Positions 6,667 to 13,534 of a DNA stretch of 14,786 bases are shown here, one piece after another. The notes beneath the pieces are model-generated. The model saw only the letters and a list, made by a program, of their open reading frames with translations, did not search any database and was not told where the DNA came from. The number at the start of each line of letters is the position of its first letter. The first letter of the stretch is position 1. Both the position numbers and the translations under genes were made by a program. This DNA comes from Deltaproteobacteria bacterium (GTDB taxonomy: Bacteria; Desulfobacterota; UBA8473), in NCBI GenBank assembly GCA_030643245.1, contig DAOWME010000048.1, positions 1-14,786 on the forward strand. Reading direction: 5' to 3'.

Positions 6667-7158
6667 ATGAGGCATACCTTATCGGCTCTACTTGTTAATC
6701 AGCCTGGTGTTCTGGCGAAAGTGACCACTCTGTTCAGTGGCAGAGGGTTTAATATAGAGAGCCTCTCTGTAGCCGAGACCCTCGATCCGTCAATTTCGAG
6801 GATGACTATAGTAACGAGGGGCAACAGCCAAGTTATAGAGCAGGTAACAAAGCAGTTGAATAAGCTTGTAGACGTAATCAAGGTTGTCGACCTTTTTGAT
6901 ACCGATTACGTCGACAGGGAGATGATCCTGATAAAAGTTACCACCGAAGCGAGTTCAAGGGCTGAAATTCTCAGGATTGCGGACATATTTAGGGGGAAGA
7001 TAGTCGATGTGACCCCCAAATCCTACACTATTGAAGTCACAGGTGATGAGGGCAAGATTCGGGCAATCATAACCCTTCTGAAGCCTCTAGGGATCAAAGA
7101 GGTCGTGCGGACGGGCAGAGTGGCCATATCACGGGGGGGTAAAGGGATTTGCCTTTGA
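6667..7158 (+). CDS. ilvN: Acetolactate synthase small regulatory subunit
   Basis: This 163-residue partner activates IlvB and confers valine feedback inhibition. It has an N-terminal ACT domain (about 2-75) beginning MRHTLSALLVNQPGVL, with Asn11, Gly14 and Asn29 (RGFNIESL). These are the residues that bind valine in E. coli IlvH, where the numbering is the same. The second domain (about 80-158) is the typical IlvN C-terminal domain. The valine site therefore looks intact. The ATG at 6667 is chosen because GGGAGG (6653-6658) lies 8 nt upstream and the N-terminus then matches family members. An in-frame ATG at 6646 overlaps the ilvB stop (TGATG) and would add seven residues, but it has no ribosome site. 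Confidence 0.94.
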   Translation: MRHTLSALLVNQPGVLAKVTTLFSGRGFNIESLSVAETLDPSISRMTIVTRGNSQVIEQVTKQLNKLVDVIKVVDLFDTDYVDREMILIKVTTEASSRAEILRIADIFRGKIVDVTPKSYTIEVTGDEGKIRAIITLLKPLGIKEVVRTGRVAISRGGKGICL

Positions 7159-7342
7159 ATCTTAATGCAAAAAGGATGTGATATGCGCTAAGGGACGGGG
7201 ACGGACTAAAACACAAATTTGACTCCTCACAAATATCTCTTATCTATCACAGCGTAGGGAACCATCCCCAGTTTCTTTGTTTTTATCTATCTTTTATATG
7301 ATAGACCATATTCAGAAGGGCTTATTTGAGAAGGGGGGAAGG
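7159..7342. other. ilvN-ilvC spacer, 184 bp
   Basis: No gene is seen. A G-rich stretch (GGGACGGGGACGGAC, about 7193-7207) resembles the G-rich ends of short dispersed repeats that I associate with deltaproteobacterial genomes. A 6-bp hairpin, TCTATC (7286-7291) with GATAGA (7300-7305), is followed by no T-tract. I see no terminator, so read-through from ilvN is likely. Confidence 0.4.
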
Positions 7343-8341
7343 ATGGCGGTTATATATTATGGAAAAGACGCAACGTTAGAGACTTTAACCGGAAAAAAAA
7401 TTGCTATTATAGGATATGGCAGCCAGGGGCATGCCCAGGCTCAAAACCTTAGGGATAGCGGTCTTGAGGTTGTAGTTGCTGAACTCGAAGGATCACCCAA
7501 CTATGAGAAGGCCTTGGAAGACGGGTTCAAACCGACCAATGCCTCGGACGCATCATCACAGTCCGATGTAATACAGGTTCTGGCACAGGATGATGTTCAG
7601 GCCAAATTATACGAGAATGAAGTAAAGGCGAACTTGACGGAAGGAAAGGCCCTGGTTTTCTCCCACGGATTCAATATACATTTCGGTCAGATTATTCCTC
7701 CCGGCAATACGGATGTGATCATGATAGCCCCAAAAGGACCCGGACACTTGGTAAGACGAGAGTATGAAAAAGGGGCGGGCGTCCCGGCGTTGATGGCTAT
7801 CCACCAGGACTACACAGGCAAGGCAAAAGAAATAGCTCTGGCTTATGCGAACGGAATAGGCGCGACCCGGGCAGGGGTTATCGAAACAACATTTAAAGAA
7901 GAAACAGAGACCGATCTATTTGGCGAACAGGCTGTTCTTTGTGGGGGTGTTTCGGAGTTGGTACGGGCTGCTTTCGATACTCTGGTTGAGGCAGGTTATC
8001 AGCCTGAGATAGCCTATTTTGAATGTCTTCACGAATTGAAGCTAATCGTTGATCTCTTCTACGAAGGGGGGATCAATTACATGAGATATTCGGTGAGCGA
8101 CACTGCAGAGTATGGAGACCTAATGGTTGGGAGGAGGATAATCAACCAGGAGACAAGAAAAGAGATGAAAAAGGTCCTGGAAGAGGTACAAAACGGGAAG
8201 TTTGCAAAGGAATGGATACTCGAAAACCAGGCAAACCGGCCTGTCTATAACGCCTTGAGGAAACAGGATAGCGAACATCTCATTGAAGTAGTGGGGAAGA
8301 AGCTGCGAAGCATGATGGGTTGGATCGAAGGGAAGGACTAG
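7343..8341 (+). CDS. ilvC: Ketol-acid reductoisomerase, class I, with unusual cofactor loop
   Basis: This 332-residue enzyme isomerises and reduces acetohydroxy acids to dihydroxy acids. It has the Rossmann motif GYGSQGHAQ (24-32), catalytic-domain His108 in SHGFNIHFG, KGPGH (131-135), and the class I knotted C-domain with Mg ligands Asp191, Glu195, Glu227, Glu231 and Ser252. Length is typical of class I. The beta2-alphaB loop reads VAELEGSPNYEKA (45-57). NADPH enzymes usually have VGLR-GS-S, where Arg and two Ser bind the 2'-phosphate. Here the Arg position is Leu48, the second Ser is Asn53, and two Glu (47, 49) flank it, which suggests NADH use. The ATG at 7343 follows a GGGGGG-A-GG ribosome site (7333-7342) and gives the standard N-terminus. 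Longer in-frame starts (from 7277) add a non-family extension. Confidence 0.96.
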   Translation: MAVIYYGKDATLETLTGKKIAIIGYGSQGHAQAQNLRDSGLEVVVAELEGSPNYEKALEDGFKPTNASDASSQSDVIQVLAQDDVQAKLYENEVKANLTEGKALVFSHGFNIHFGQIIPPGNTDVIMIAPKGPGHLVRREYEKGAGVPALMAIHQDYTGKAKEIALAYANGIGATRAGVIETTFKEETETDLFGEQAVLCGGVSELVRAAFDTLVEAGYQPEIAYFECLHELKLIVDLFYEGGINYMRYSVSDTAEYGDLMVGRRIINQETRKEMKKVLEEVQNGKFAKEWILENQANRPVYNALRKQDSEHLIEVVGKKLRSMMGWIEGKD

Positions 8342-8343
8342 CC

Positions 8344-8988
8344 TTGCAGCCTACTGAATTTCCTATTGTCAGAGAGGGGCTTTGGCTTGTCGTCCCTCTT
8401 TGCATACTTACTGTGATTCTCGCATTTTTGCTACCGGTCTACCTTACTATAGCATTGATAGTGATTGACATATTTCTGCTCTGCTTCTTTCGTAACCCAA
8501 AAAGAATTATACCTGACTCTGAGGGTTCCGTGGTCGCTCCGGCTGACGGGAAGGTCGTCCACGTGGGAGAGTGTGTAAATGACCAACTCTCAGGTGATAA
8601 GACTCTCAAGATCAGTATCTTTATGTCTATTTTCAATGTCCATGTGAACAGGATACCAATATCCGGCAAGATAGTGGATATATCGTACAGGAAGGGAAAG
8701 TTCTTTTCGGCGAATCTAGACAAGGCATCTCTACTGAATGAGCAAAATGCCTTGCTTTTGGAAACAGAGAACAATAAGAGGGTCCTCTTTATCCAGATCG
8801 CCGGGTTGATTGCCGGAAGGATTGTCTGTTGGATTGGCAGGGGAGACGACGTAACAAAGGGAGAGAGGTTTGGCTTAATATGCTTCGGTTCCCGCGTGGA
8901 TATCTTCCTGCCTGTAAATACTAAACTCCATGTTCAAGTAGGCCAAAGAGTGAGAGGTGGAGAGACAATACTGGGGTATCTGCAATGA
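8344..8988 (+). CDS. psd: Phosphatidylserine decarboxylase proenzyme, short (archaeal-like) type
   Basis: This 214-residue protein decarboxylates phosphatidylserine to phosphatidylethanolamine at the membrane. Two hydrophobic segments near the N-terminus (about 11-29 and 32-49) should anchor it. APADGK (65-70) carries the conserved Asp68 and FNVHVNR (97-103) the conserved His100. The self-cleavage site is Gly182-Ser183 in RFGLICFGSRVD, where Ser183 would become the pyruvoyl group of the alpha chain. The short length and GSRVD rather than LGST place it in the compact Psd class. The likely start is TTG at 8344, 2 nt after the ilvC stop, with GGGAAGGA (about 8329-8336) upstream inside ilvC. TTG at 8320 is an in-frame alternative that overlaps ilvC. 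It is translationally tied to ilvC and to pssA. Confidence 0.9.
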   Translation: MQPTEFPIVREGLWLVVPLCILTVILAFLLPVYLTIALIVIDIFLLCFFRNPKRIIPDSEGSVVAPADGKVVHVGECVNDQLSGDKTLKISIFMSIFNVHVNRIPISGKIVDISYRKGKFFSANLDKASLLNEQNALLLETENNKRVLFIQIAGLIAGRIVCWIGRGDDVTKGERFGLICFGSRVDIFLPVNTKLHVQVGQRVRGGETILGYLQ

Positions 8989-9749
8989 AAAGAATAAAAA
9001 GAAAGACAACAAGAGACAGCATGAAAAAAGGTATTTACGTATTACCAAACTTCTTTACAACCCTGAGTCTGCTCTCCGGATTCTATGCTATTATATCGGT
9101 CATGGATGGCAAATTCCAACATGCAGCTTGTGCCATATTGGTGTCACTCCTTTTAGATGGTATTGATGGCAGGGTGGCAAGGCTCACGAGAAGCACAAGC
9201 AGGTTTGGTGTGGAATATGACTCCCTTACAGATCTGCTGGCCTTTGGGATTGCCCCGGGATTACTGGCCTTTTCATGGGCGTTGGTACCATTCGGAAGGT
9301 TCGGCTGGCTGGCCGCTTTCCTTTATGTTGCATGTGGGGCCCTGCGCCTGGCGAGATTCAATGTCCAGGTAGACAGCGCTAAGGGCAACAGGTTTGTCGG
9401 TCTTCCCATTCCGGCGGCGGCAAGCCTCATAGCGTGCACAGTACTTCTCTTTTATTATATCGGACATAATGAGGGCACGAAACATATAGCGGTCCTGATC
9501 ATGATTTACACACTCTCCTTTTTGATGGTAAGCAATATTAGTTACAACAGCTTTAAGGAACTCGGCCTGCTAAAGAGAAAGCCCTTTAGCTTTATGGTGG
9601 CTTTGGTCCTTATCCTCGTGGTCATCGCAGCCAGACCGCAGATTATGCTCTTCACCCTTATTCTATCCTATGTTTTGTCCGGACCTGCGGCTATGGTATT
9701 CCACAAGAAAGAAAAGGTAGGGGAAGAGTTGCCTGAAAATGAGAGCTAA
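8985..9749 (+). CDS. pssA: CDP-diacylglycerol-serine O-phosphatidyltransferase
   Basis: This 254-residue integral membrane enzyme makes phosphatidylserine from CDP-diacylglycerol and serine, the substrate of the decarboxylase encoded just upstream. The complete CDP-alcohol phosphotransferase signature is present: Asp58, Asp61-Gly62, Ala65-Arg66, Gly75, Asp79 and Asp83 (LLLDGIDGRVAR, then RFGVEYDSLTD). Several hydrophobic helices follow from residue 85 to about 240. The N-terminal 16 residues are strongly basic, as expected for the cytoplasmic side. It is the Bacillus-like membrane type (PssII), not the E. coli peripheral type. The ATG at 8985 overlaps the psd stop codon (ATGA). ATG at 9021 is a shorter in-frame alternative giving MKKGIYVLPN. 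The C-terminal KKEKVGEELPENES tail is hydrophilic. Confidence 0.93.
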   Translation: MKRIKRKTTRDSMKKGIYVLPNFFTTLSLLSGFYAIISVMDGKFQHAACAILVSLLLDGIDGRVARLTRSTSRFGVEYDSLTDLLAFGIAPGLLAFSWALVPFGRFGWLAAFLYVACGALRLARFNVQVDSAKGNRFVGLPIPAAASLIACTVLLFYYIGHNEGTKHIAVLIMIYTLSFLMVSNISYNSFKELGLLKRKPFSFMVALVLILVVIAARPQIMLFTLILSYVLSGPAAMVFHKKEKVGEELPENES

Positions 9750-9896
9750 GGGGTGTCCACCCAGAAATGAGGATTTTTGTTCAAGATCAAGGCATGCGAA
9801 AAAAATAACCGCAGGCATATGTTTAATATTCCGAGAATTACTTTTTGAGCATAACGCAGATATTGTGCAAAAAGACCATTTATGGATGGACACTAA

Positions 9897-9920
9897 GGGG
9901 TTCGTCGATTTGGGAACCCC
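9897..9920 (+). repeat. Hairpin upstream of the leuA terminator
   Basis: GGGGTTC (9897-9903) pairs perfectly with GAACCCC (9914-9920) around a 10-nt loop. Its 5' arm with the preceding AA (AAGGGG, 9895-9900) can instead pair with CCCCTT (9951-9956) of the downstream terminator stem. Confidence 0.5.
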
Positions 9921-9948
9921 CAGCCTTGTTCAATTGGATTCCGCAGAG

Positions 9949-9979
9949 TCCCCCTTCTAAAGAGGGGGATTTTGTTTAT
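9949..9979 (+). terminator. Intrinsic terminator-like hairpin before leuA
   Basis: TCCCCCT (9949-9955) pairs with AGGGGGA (9963-9969) around a 7-nt loop, and TTTTGTTTATT follows at once. This is a good intrinsic terminator for ilv-psd-pssA, or an attenuator for leuA, whose ATG is at 10024. Similar CCCCCTT-AAGGGGG hairpins also occur as dispersed repeats in many genomes, so its regulatory role is not certain. Confidence 0.6.
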
Positions 9980-10023
9980 TCCCTTATCCGCCGTCAGGTG
10001 GAGAGGGCTGTTGGGAGAAGAAA

Positions 10024-11553
10024 ATGACAGAGATTATTAAGATATTTGACACGACACTTAGGGACGGTGAACAGTCACCCGGCTTCAGCATGAACATGGC
10101 CGAGAAACTGAAAGTGGCGGAACAATTGGAACGGTTGAATGTGGATATTATTGAAGCGGGGTTTCCCATCAGCTCAGAGGATGATTTTCTGGCAGTGCGG
10201 GAGATTGCCAAAAACATAAGGAAGCCTCAAATTTCCGGTCTTGCCCGCACAGAGCTTGATGATGTTGACAGGGCATGGGAAGCGTTAAAATATGCGGACA
10301 ATCCGCTTATACATATCGTTATTGCCACATCGGACATACATCTGAAACACAAGTTGATGAAGAACAAAGAGGAGGTGTTGGACGCTGCGGTGAAGGCGGT
10401 GGAACGTGCCAAGGCGTATACACCGGACGTGGAATTCTCTGCCGAAGACGCAACCCGAAGCGATGTGGACTACCTCTGCAAGATATTCGAGGCGGTTATA
10501 GATGCCGGAGCCACAACTATCAATGTACCCGACACGGTCGGTTATGCCGTTCCGGAAGAGTTTGGCTCTTTGATAAGGCATATCAGGGAAACGGTTCCAA
10601 ATATCGATAAGGCCGCCATAAGCGTTCATTGTCACAACGATCTGGGTCTTGCTGTGGCAAATACCCTGGCTGCCATCAATAACGGAGCGAGGAAGGTTGA
10701 GTGTACGATAAACGGTATAGGAGAGAGGGCAGGGAACGCCTCTTTGGAAGAGATTGTAATGGCCCTCAGAACAAGAAGAGACTTTCACAAATGCGATACC
10801 AATGTGCGTCCCAAACATATTTACAATACGAGTAGACTTCTTTCTCACATTACCGGGATCACCGTGCAACCAAACAAGGCTATTGTCGGTAATAATGCAT
10901 TTGCCCATGAAGCAGGAATACATCAGGACGGCGTCTTGAAGGAAAAGTCAACTTATGAGATAATGACCCCGGAATCCATCGGAGTGTCCAAAAGCACTCT
11001 GGTCCTGGGCAAACACTCGGGGAGGCATGCGTTTCGAGAGAGGTTGAAAGAAATGGGATATGAGTTGTCTGAAGAAGACCTCAACAGGGCATTTAAACGT
11101 TTTAAGGATCTGGCTGACAAGAAGAAGACGGTCTTTGACGAGGACATAGAGGCCATTATTATAGATGAGATTCTGAGAATACCGGACATTTATAAGTTGG
11201 TATACCTGAATGTGATTAGTGGAAGCGTCACTGTTCCGGTGGCCACCGTTCAGATCGAGATGAACGGAGAGGTTACCCAAGAGGCCGGCTTCGGGGTCGG
11301 TCCCGTAGATGCCGCATTTTCAGCCATCTCAAATATAATAAAGACCGAAAGTAAATTGATCCGATATGCTGTGAACTCCTTTACCGGTGGCACTGATGCC
11401 CTTGGAGAGGTTACCGTCAGGTTAGAGGAGAATGATATTCAAGTGATCGGACAGGGGGCTCATACCGATATCATTATGGCCAGCGCCAAGGCTTTTGTGA
11501 ATGCCCTAAACAGGCTTGAGTACAGGAAGAAACATCCCGTCGTAGTAAAGTAA
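10024..11553 (+). CDS. leuA: 2-Isopropylmalate synthase
   Basis: This 509-residue enzyme condenses acetyl-CoA with 2-oxoisovalerate, the committed step of leucine synthesis. The DRE-TIM barrel occupies about residues 4-270, with DTTLRDGEQSPGFSMN (9-24), the metal-site HCHNDLGLAVAN (202-213) and the GIGERAGNASLEE segment (231-243). A linker with HEAGIHQDGVLK (295-306) follows. The C-terminal LeuA allosteric domain (about 385-505) is full length, so leucine feedback inhibition is expected. The DGEQSPGFSM motif and AGFP signature fit isopropylmalate synthase rather than citramalate synthase, and leuCDB downstream agree. The ATG at 10024 has GGGAG (10013-10017) 6 nt upstream. Confidence 0.95.
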   Translation: MTEIIKIFDTTLRDGEQSPGFSMNMAEKLKVAEQLERLNVDIIEAGFPISSEDDFLAVREIAKNIRKPQISGLARTELDDVDRAWEALKYADNPLIHIVIATSDIHLKHKLMKNKEEVLDAAVKAVERAKAYTPDVEFSAEDATRSDVDYLCKIFEAVIDAGATTINVPDTVGYAVPEEFGSLIRHIRETVPNIDKAAISVHCHNDLGLAVANTLAAINNGARKVECTINGIGERAGNASLEEIVMALRTRRDFHKCDTNVRPKHIYNTSRLLSHITGITVQPNKAIVGNNAFAHEAGIHQDGVLKEKSTYEIMTPESIGVSKSTLVLGKHSGRHAFRERLKEMGYELSEEDLNRAFKRFKDLADKKKTVFDEDIEAIIIDEILRIPDIYKLVYLNVISGSVTVPVATVQIEMNGEVTQEAGFGVGPVDAAFSAISNIIKTESKLIRYAVNSFTGGTDALGEVTVRLEENDIQVIGQGAHTDIIMASAKAFVNALNRLEYRKKHPVVVK

Positions 11554-11564
11554 AAATGTCTTTG

Positions 11565-11607
11565 ACGGGAATTTGGGAGCGCATGCGAGTTTTTAAATTC
11601 CCGTTTT
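11565..11607 (+). terminator. 10-bp stem hairpin after leuA, possible terminator
   Basis: ACGGGAATTT (11565-11574) pairs perfectly with AAATTCCCGT (11595-11604). The 20-nt loop contains the palindrome CGCATGCG, and TTT follows the stem. It starts 12 nt after the leuA stop, so it may end or reduce transcription before leuC. The T-tract is short, hence moderate confidence. Confidence 0.5.
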
Positions 11608-11660
11608 GAAGAGGGCATCCTTCATAAGGACTTAAGAGGCGTTAACCTTCTATTCAGCCA

Positions 11661-11732
11661 TCCCGGGTTTCAGTGTTCGTGTTTCAGGTCTTGCTTTTTT
11701 CGCTCCTGACACCTGACATCTGACACCCGACA
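11661..11732. repeat. Heptanucleotide repeat block upstream of leuC
   Basis: Four 7-nt units, CCTGACA, CCTGACA, TCTGACA and CCCGACA, run without gaps from 11705 to 11732. A second block at about 11661-11688 shows related 7-nt phasing (TCCCGGG, TTTCAGT, GTTCGTG, TTTCAGG). A T-rich linker separates them (six T at 11695-11700). The array ends 10 nt before the leuC ATG. It looks like intergenic repeat DNA rather than a coding or promoter element. Confidence 0.6.
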
Positions 11733-11742
11733 CCGAAGAACT

Positions 11743-13002
11743 ATGGGAAAGACGATCACAGAAAAGATACTTGCCGATCATGCCGGAGAACGTGAGGTGG
11801 AACCGGGGCAGATAATAGAAACAAGGGTGGATATTGCCCTTGGAAATGACATTACCGCTCCTATCGCCATCAATGAGTTCAAGAAGGCAGGATGCGCAAA
11901 AGTATTTGATAGGGAAAAGGTAATTCTCGTTCCAGACCATTTCGTTCCCAATAAGGATATTCCATCTGCCAATCAGGCCAAGCTACTCCGAGAATTTGCC
12001 AGGGAGCAAAGACTCACCCACTATTACGAGCTAGGTGACATGGGGATCGAGCACGTCCTCCTCCCTGAAAAAGGGATAGTCCTCCCTGGGGATCTTGTAA
12101 TAGGCGCTGATAGTCATACGTGCACTTACGGCGCACTTGGGGCTTTCTCTACCGGTATTGGAAGCACCGACCTGGCAGCGGCAATGATTTCCGGAGAGAC
12201 CTGGTTGAAGGTTCCCGAAACGATTAAGTTTGTATACACAGGGAAACTGAATAAATGGGTTGAGGGGAAGGATCTTATCCTTTTTACCATAGGGGATATC
12301 GGCGTGGACGGGGCTCTTTACAAGACCATGGAGTTTACCGGAGATGTTATAGACAAGCTCCCTATGTCCGGAAGGTTTACCATGGCTAATATGGCCATAG
12401 AGGCAGGAGGCAAGAGCGGTATAATTGTTCCTGATAGAATAACAGAAGAATATGTGAGAGACAGGGCAGAGAGAGACTACAGGTTATACTTCAGTGACAA
12501 AGATGCCACGTATTGTGACATAATAGAGTACGACATATCTAAGATAGAACCTCAGATCGCCTTCCCGCACTTACCGGAAAATGTCAGGGGGATCAGTGAA
12601 ACCGGAAACATCCCCATCGACCAGGTGGTGATCGGATCGTGTACCAATGGAAGGCTGGAAGACTTGAGGCGGGCTGCCCATGTCTTGCAGGGAAAAAAGG
12701 TGGCTCCCTACACACGCCTCATAATTATTCCGGGCACCCAGTGGATTTACAGGCAGAGCATGAAAGAGGGACTCCTCGATATCTTCCTGGATGCCAGGGC
12801 TGCTATCAGCACTCCAACCTGTGGTCCGTGTCTTGGTGGCCACATGGGGGTTCTTGCCAAGGGAGAGAAGGCAGTTGCCACAACGAATCGGAATTTTGTG
12901 GGGAGGATGGGAGATCCGGAGAGCGAGGTCTACCTGGCAAATCCTTCAATCGCAGCTGCTTCCGCTGTGCTCGGGAGAATAGGGAGCCCTGAGGAACTCT
13001 AG
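11743..13002 (+). CDS. leuC: 3-Isopropylmalate dehydratase, large subunit (short archaeal-like type)
   Basis: This 419-residue aconitase-family protein, with LeuD, converts 2-isopropylmalate to 3-isopropylmalate. The [4Fe-4S] ligands are visible: Cys300 in VIGSCTNGR and Cys360/Cys363 in TPTCGPCLGGHMG. The GADSHTCTYGALGAFSTGIGSTD segment (121-143) and the end motif FVGRMGDPESEVYLANPSIAAASA are also present. At about 420 residues it belongs to the shorter LeuC class shared with archaea, not the about 466-residue E. coli type. The ATG at 11743 gives a normal N-terminus (MGKTITEKILA). The ribosome site is weak, only a GAAGAA run about 2 nt before it, and the sequence just upstream is a heptamer repeat. 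The leuD ribosome site overlaps this stop codon. Confidence 0.93.
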   Translation: MGKTITEKILADHAGEREVEPGQIIETRVDIALGNDITAPIAINEFKKAGCAKVFDREKVILVPDHFVPNKDIPSANQAKLLREFAREQRLTHYYELGDMGIEHVLLPEKGIVLPGDLVIGADSHTCTYGALGAFSTGIGSTDLAAAMISGETWLKVPETIKFVYTGKLNKWVEGKDLILFTIGDIGVDGALYKTMEFTGDVIDKLPMSGRFTMANMAIEAGGKSGIIVPDRITEEYVRDRAERDYRLYFSDKDATYCDIIEYDISKIEPQIAFPHLPENVRGISETGNIPIDQVVIGSCTNGRLEDLRRAAHVLQGKKVAPYTRLIIIPGTQWIYRQSMKEGLLDIFLDARAAISTPTCGPCLGGHMGVLAKGEKAVATTNRNFVGRMGDPESEVYLANPSIAAASAVLGRIGSPEEL

Positions 13003-13018
13003 GAGGCGGGGAAACCAC

Positions 13019-13534
13019 ATGAGGTTTAGAGGAAAAGTCTGGAAATTTGGGGCAGACGTTGACACCGATGCCATCATACCTGCCCGTCATTTGAACACCT
13101 CCGATCCTGGAGAACTGGCCAGGCACTGCATGGAAAACGCCAATCCGTCTTTTGCCAAGGAAGTGAAAGAAGGGGATATTATCTTCGCAAAGGAGAACTT
13201 CGGTTGTGGATCATCGAGAGAACACGCCCCCATAGCCATCAAAGCGTCGGGAATATCGTGCGTAGTGGCCAGCAGCTTTGCCAGAATATTCTATAGAAAC
13301 TCCTTAAATATGGCGCTCCCCATCATGGAATGTCCGGAAGCCGTTGAAATCACCGAGGAAGGGGATGAGGTGGAGGTCAACCTCGGCAAGGGAGAGATCA
13401 TAAATCACACAAGGCATAAGACCTTTAAGAGCATGCCTCTCCCACCCTTTATGCAAAAATTGGTAGAAAGTGGGGGGTTGATGGGTTACATAAAGCAGAA
13501 ATCCGGGCTACAGGGGGAGATGAAACCCAAGTGA
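13019..13534 (+). CDS. leuD: 3-Isopropylmalate dehydratase, small subunit
   Basis: This 171-residue swivel-domain partner of LeuC has the motifs KFGADVDTDAIIPARHL (9-25) and the substrate-carboxylate segment FGCGSSREHAPIAIKASGI (61-79), followed by SSFARIFYRNSLN. Its length fits the short archaeal-like LeuD class. The specificity loop after IIPAR reads HLNT. Because this family also includes homoaconitase small subunits, the leucine role rests mainly on leuA and leuC next to it. AGGAGG (13001-13006) overlaps the leuC stop codon, 12 nt before the ATG, which suggests coupled translation. The stop overlaps the GTG of leuB by 4 nt. Confidence 0.93.
   Translation: MRFRGKVWKFGADVDTDAIIPARHLNTSDPGELARHCMENANPSFAKEVKEGDIIFAKENFGCGSSREHAPIAIKASGISCVVASSFARIFYRNSLNMALPIMECPEAVEITEEGDEVEVNLGKGEIINHTRHKTFKSMPLPPFMQKLVESGGLMGYIKQKSGLQGEMKPK

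Larger units (their letters stand above)
9750..10023. other. leuA leader region, 274 bp
   Basis: No gene is supported. An imperfect palindrome, GGGTG-TC-CACCC (9751-9762), lies directly after the pssA stop. Two hairpins, 9897-9920 and 9949-9969, precede leuA and are listed separately. I see no convincing -35/-10 pair, no leucine-codon-rich leader peptide and no T-box motif. Since a terminator lies 55 nt before leuA, leuA expression must either read through it or use a promoter I could not recognise. Confidence 0.5.

Noticed and set aside
7277..7342. Extended N-terminus for IlvC from 7277
   Set aside because: The 22 extra residues do not resemble the family, and a strong ribosome site lies directly before ATG 7343.
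9750..10023. T-box riboswitch upstream of leuA
   Set aside because: The conserved AGGGTGG-ACCGCG-type element is absent. Only simple G/C-run hairpins are present.
10285..10923. Long 212-codon open frame on the minus strand inside leuA
   Set aside because: It is antisense to a strongly conserved gene, its translation is Cys/His-rich with no recognisable domain, and no ribosome site supports it.
11650..11940. Minus-strand 96-codon frame rich in SGVRCQVSG-like residues
   Set aside because: The protein pattern comes from translating the heptanucleotide repeat and antisense leuC sequence, not from a real gene.
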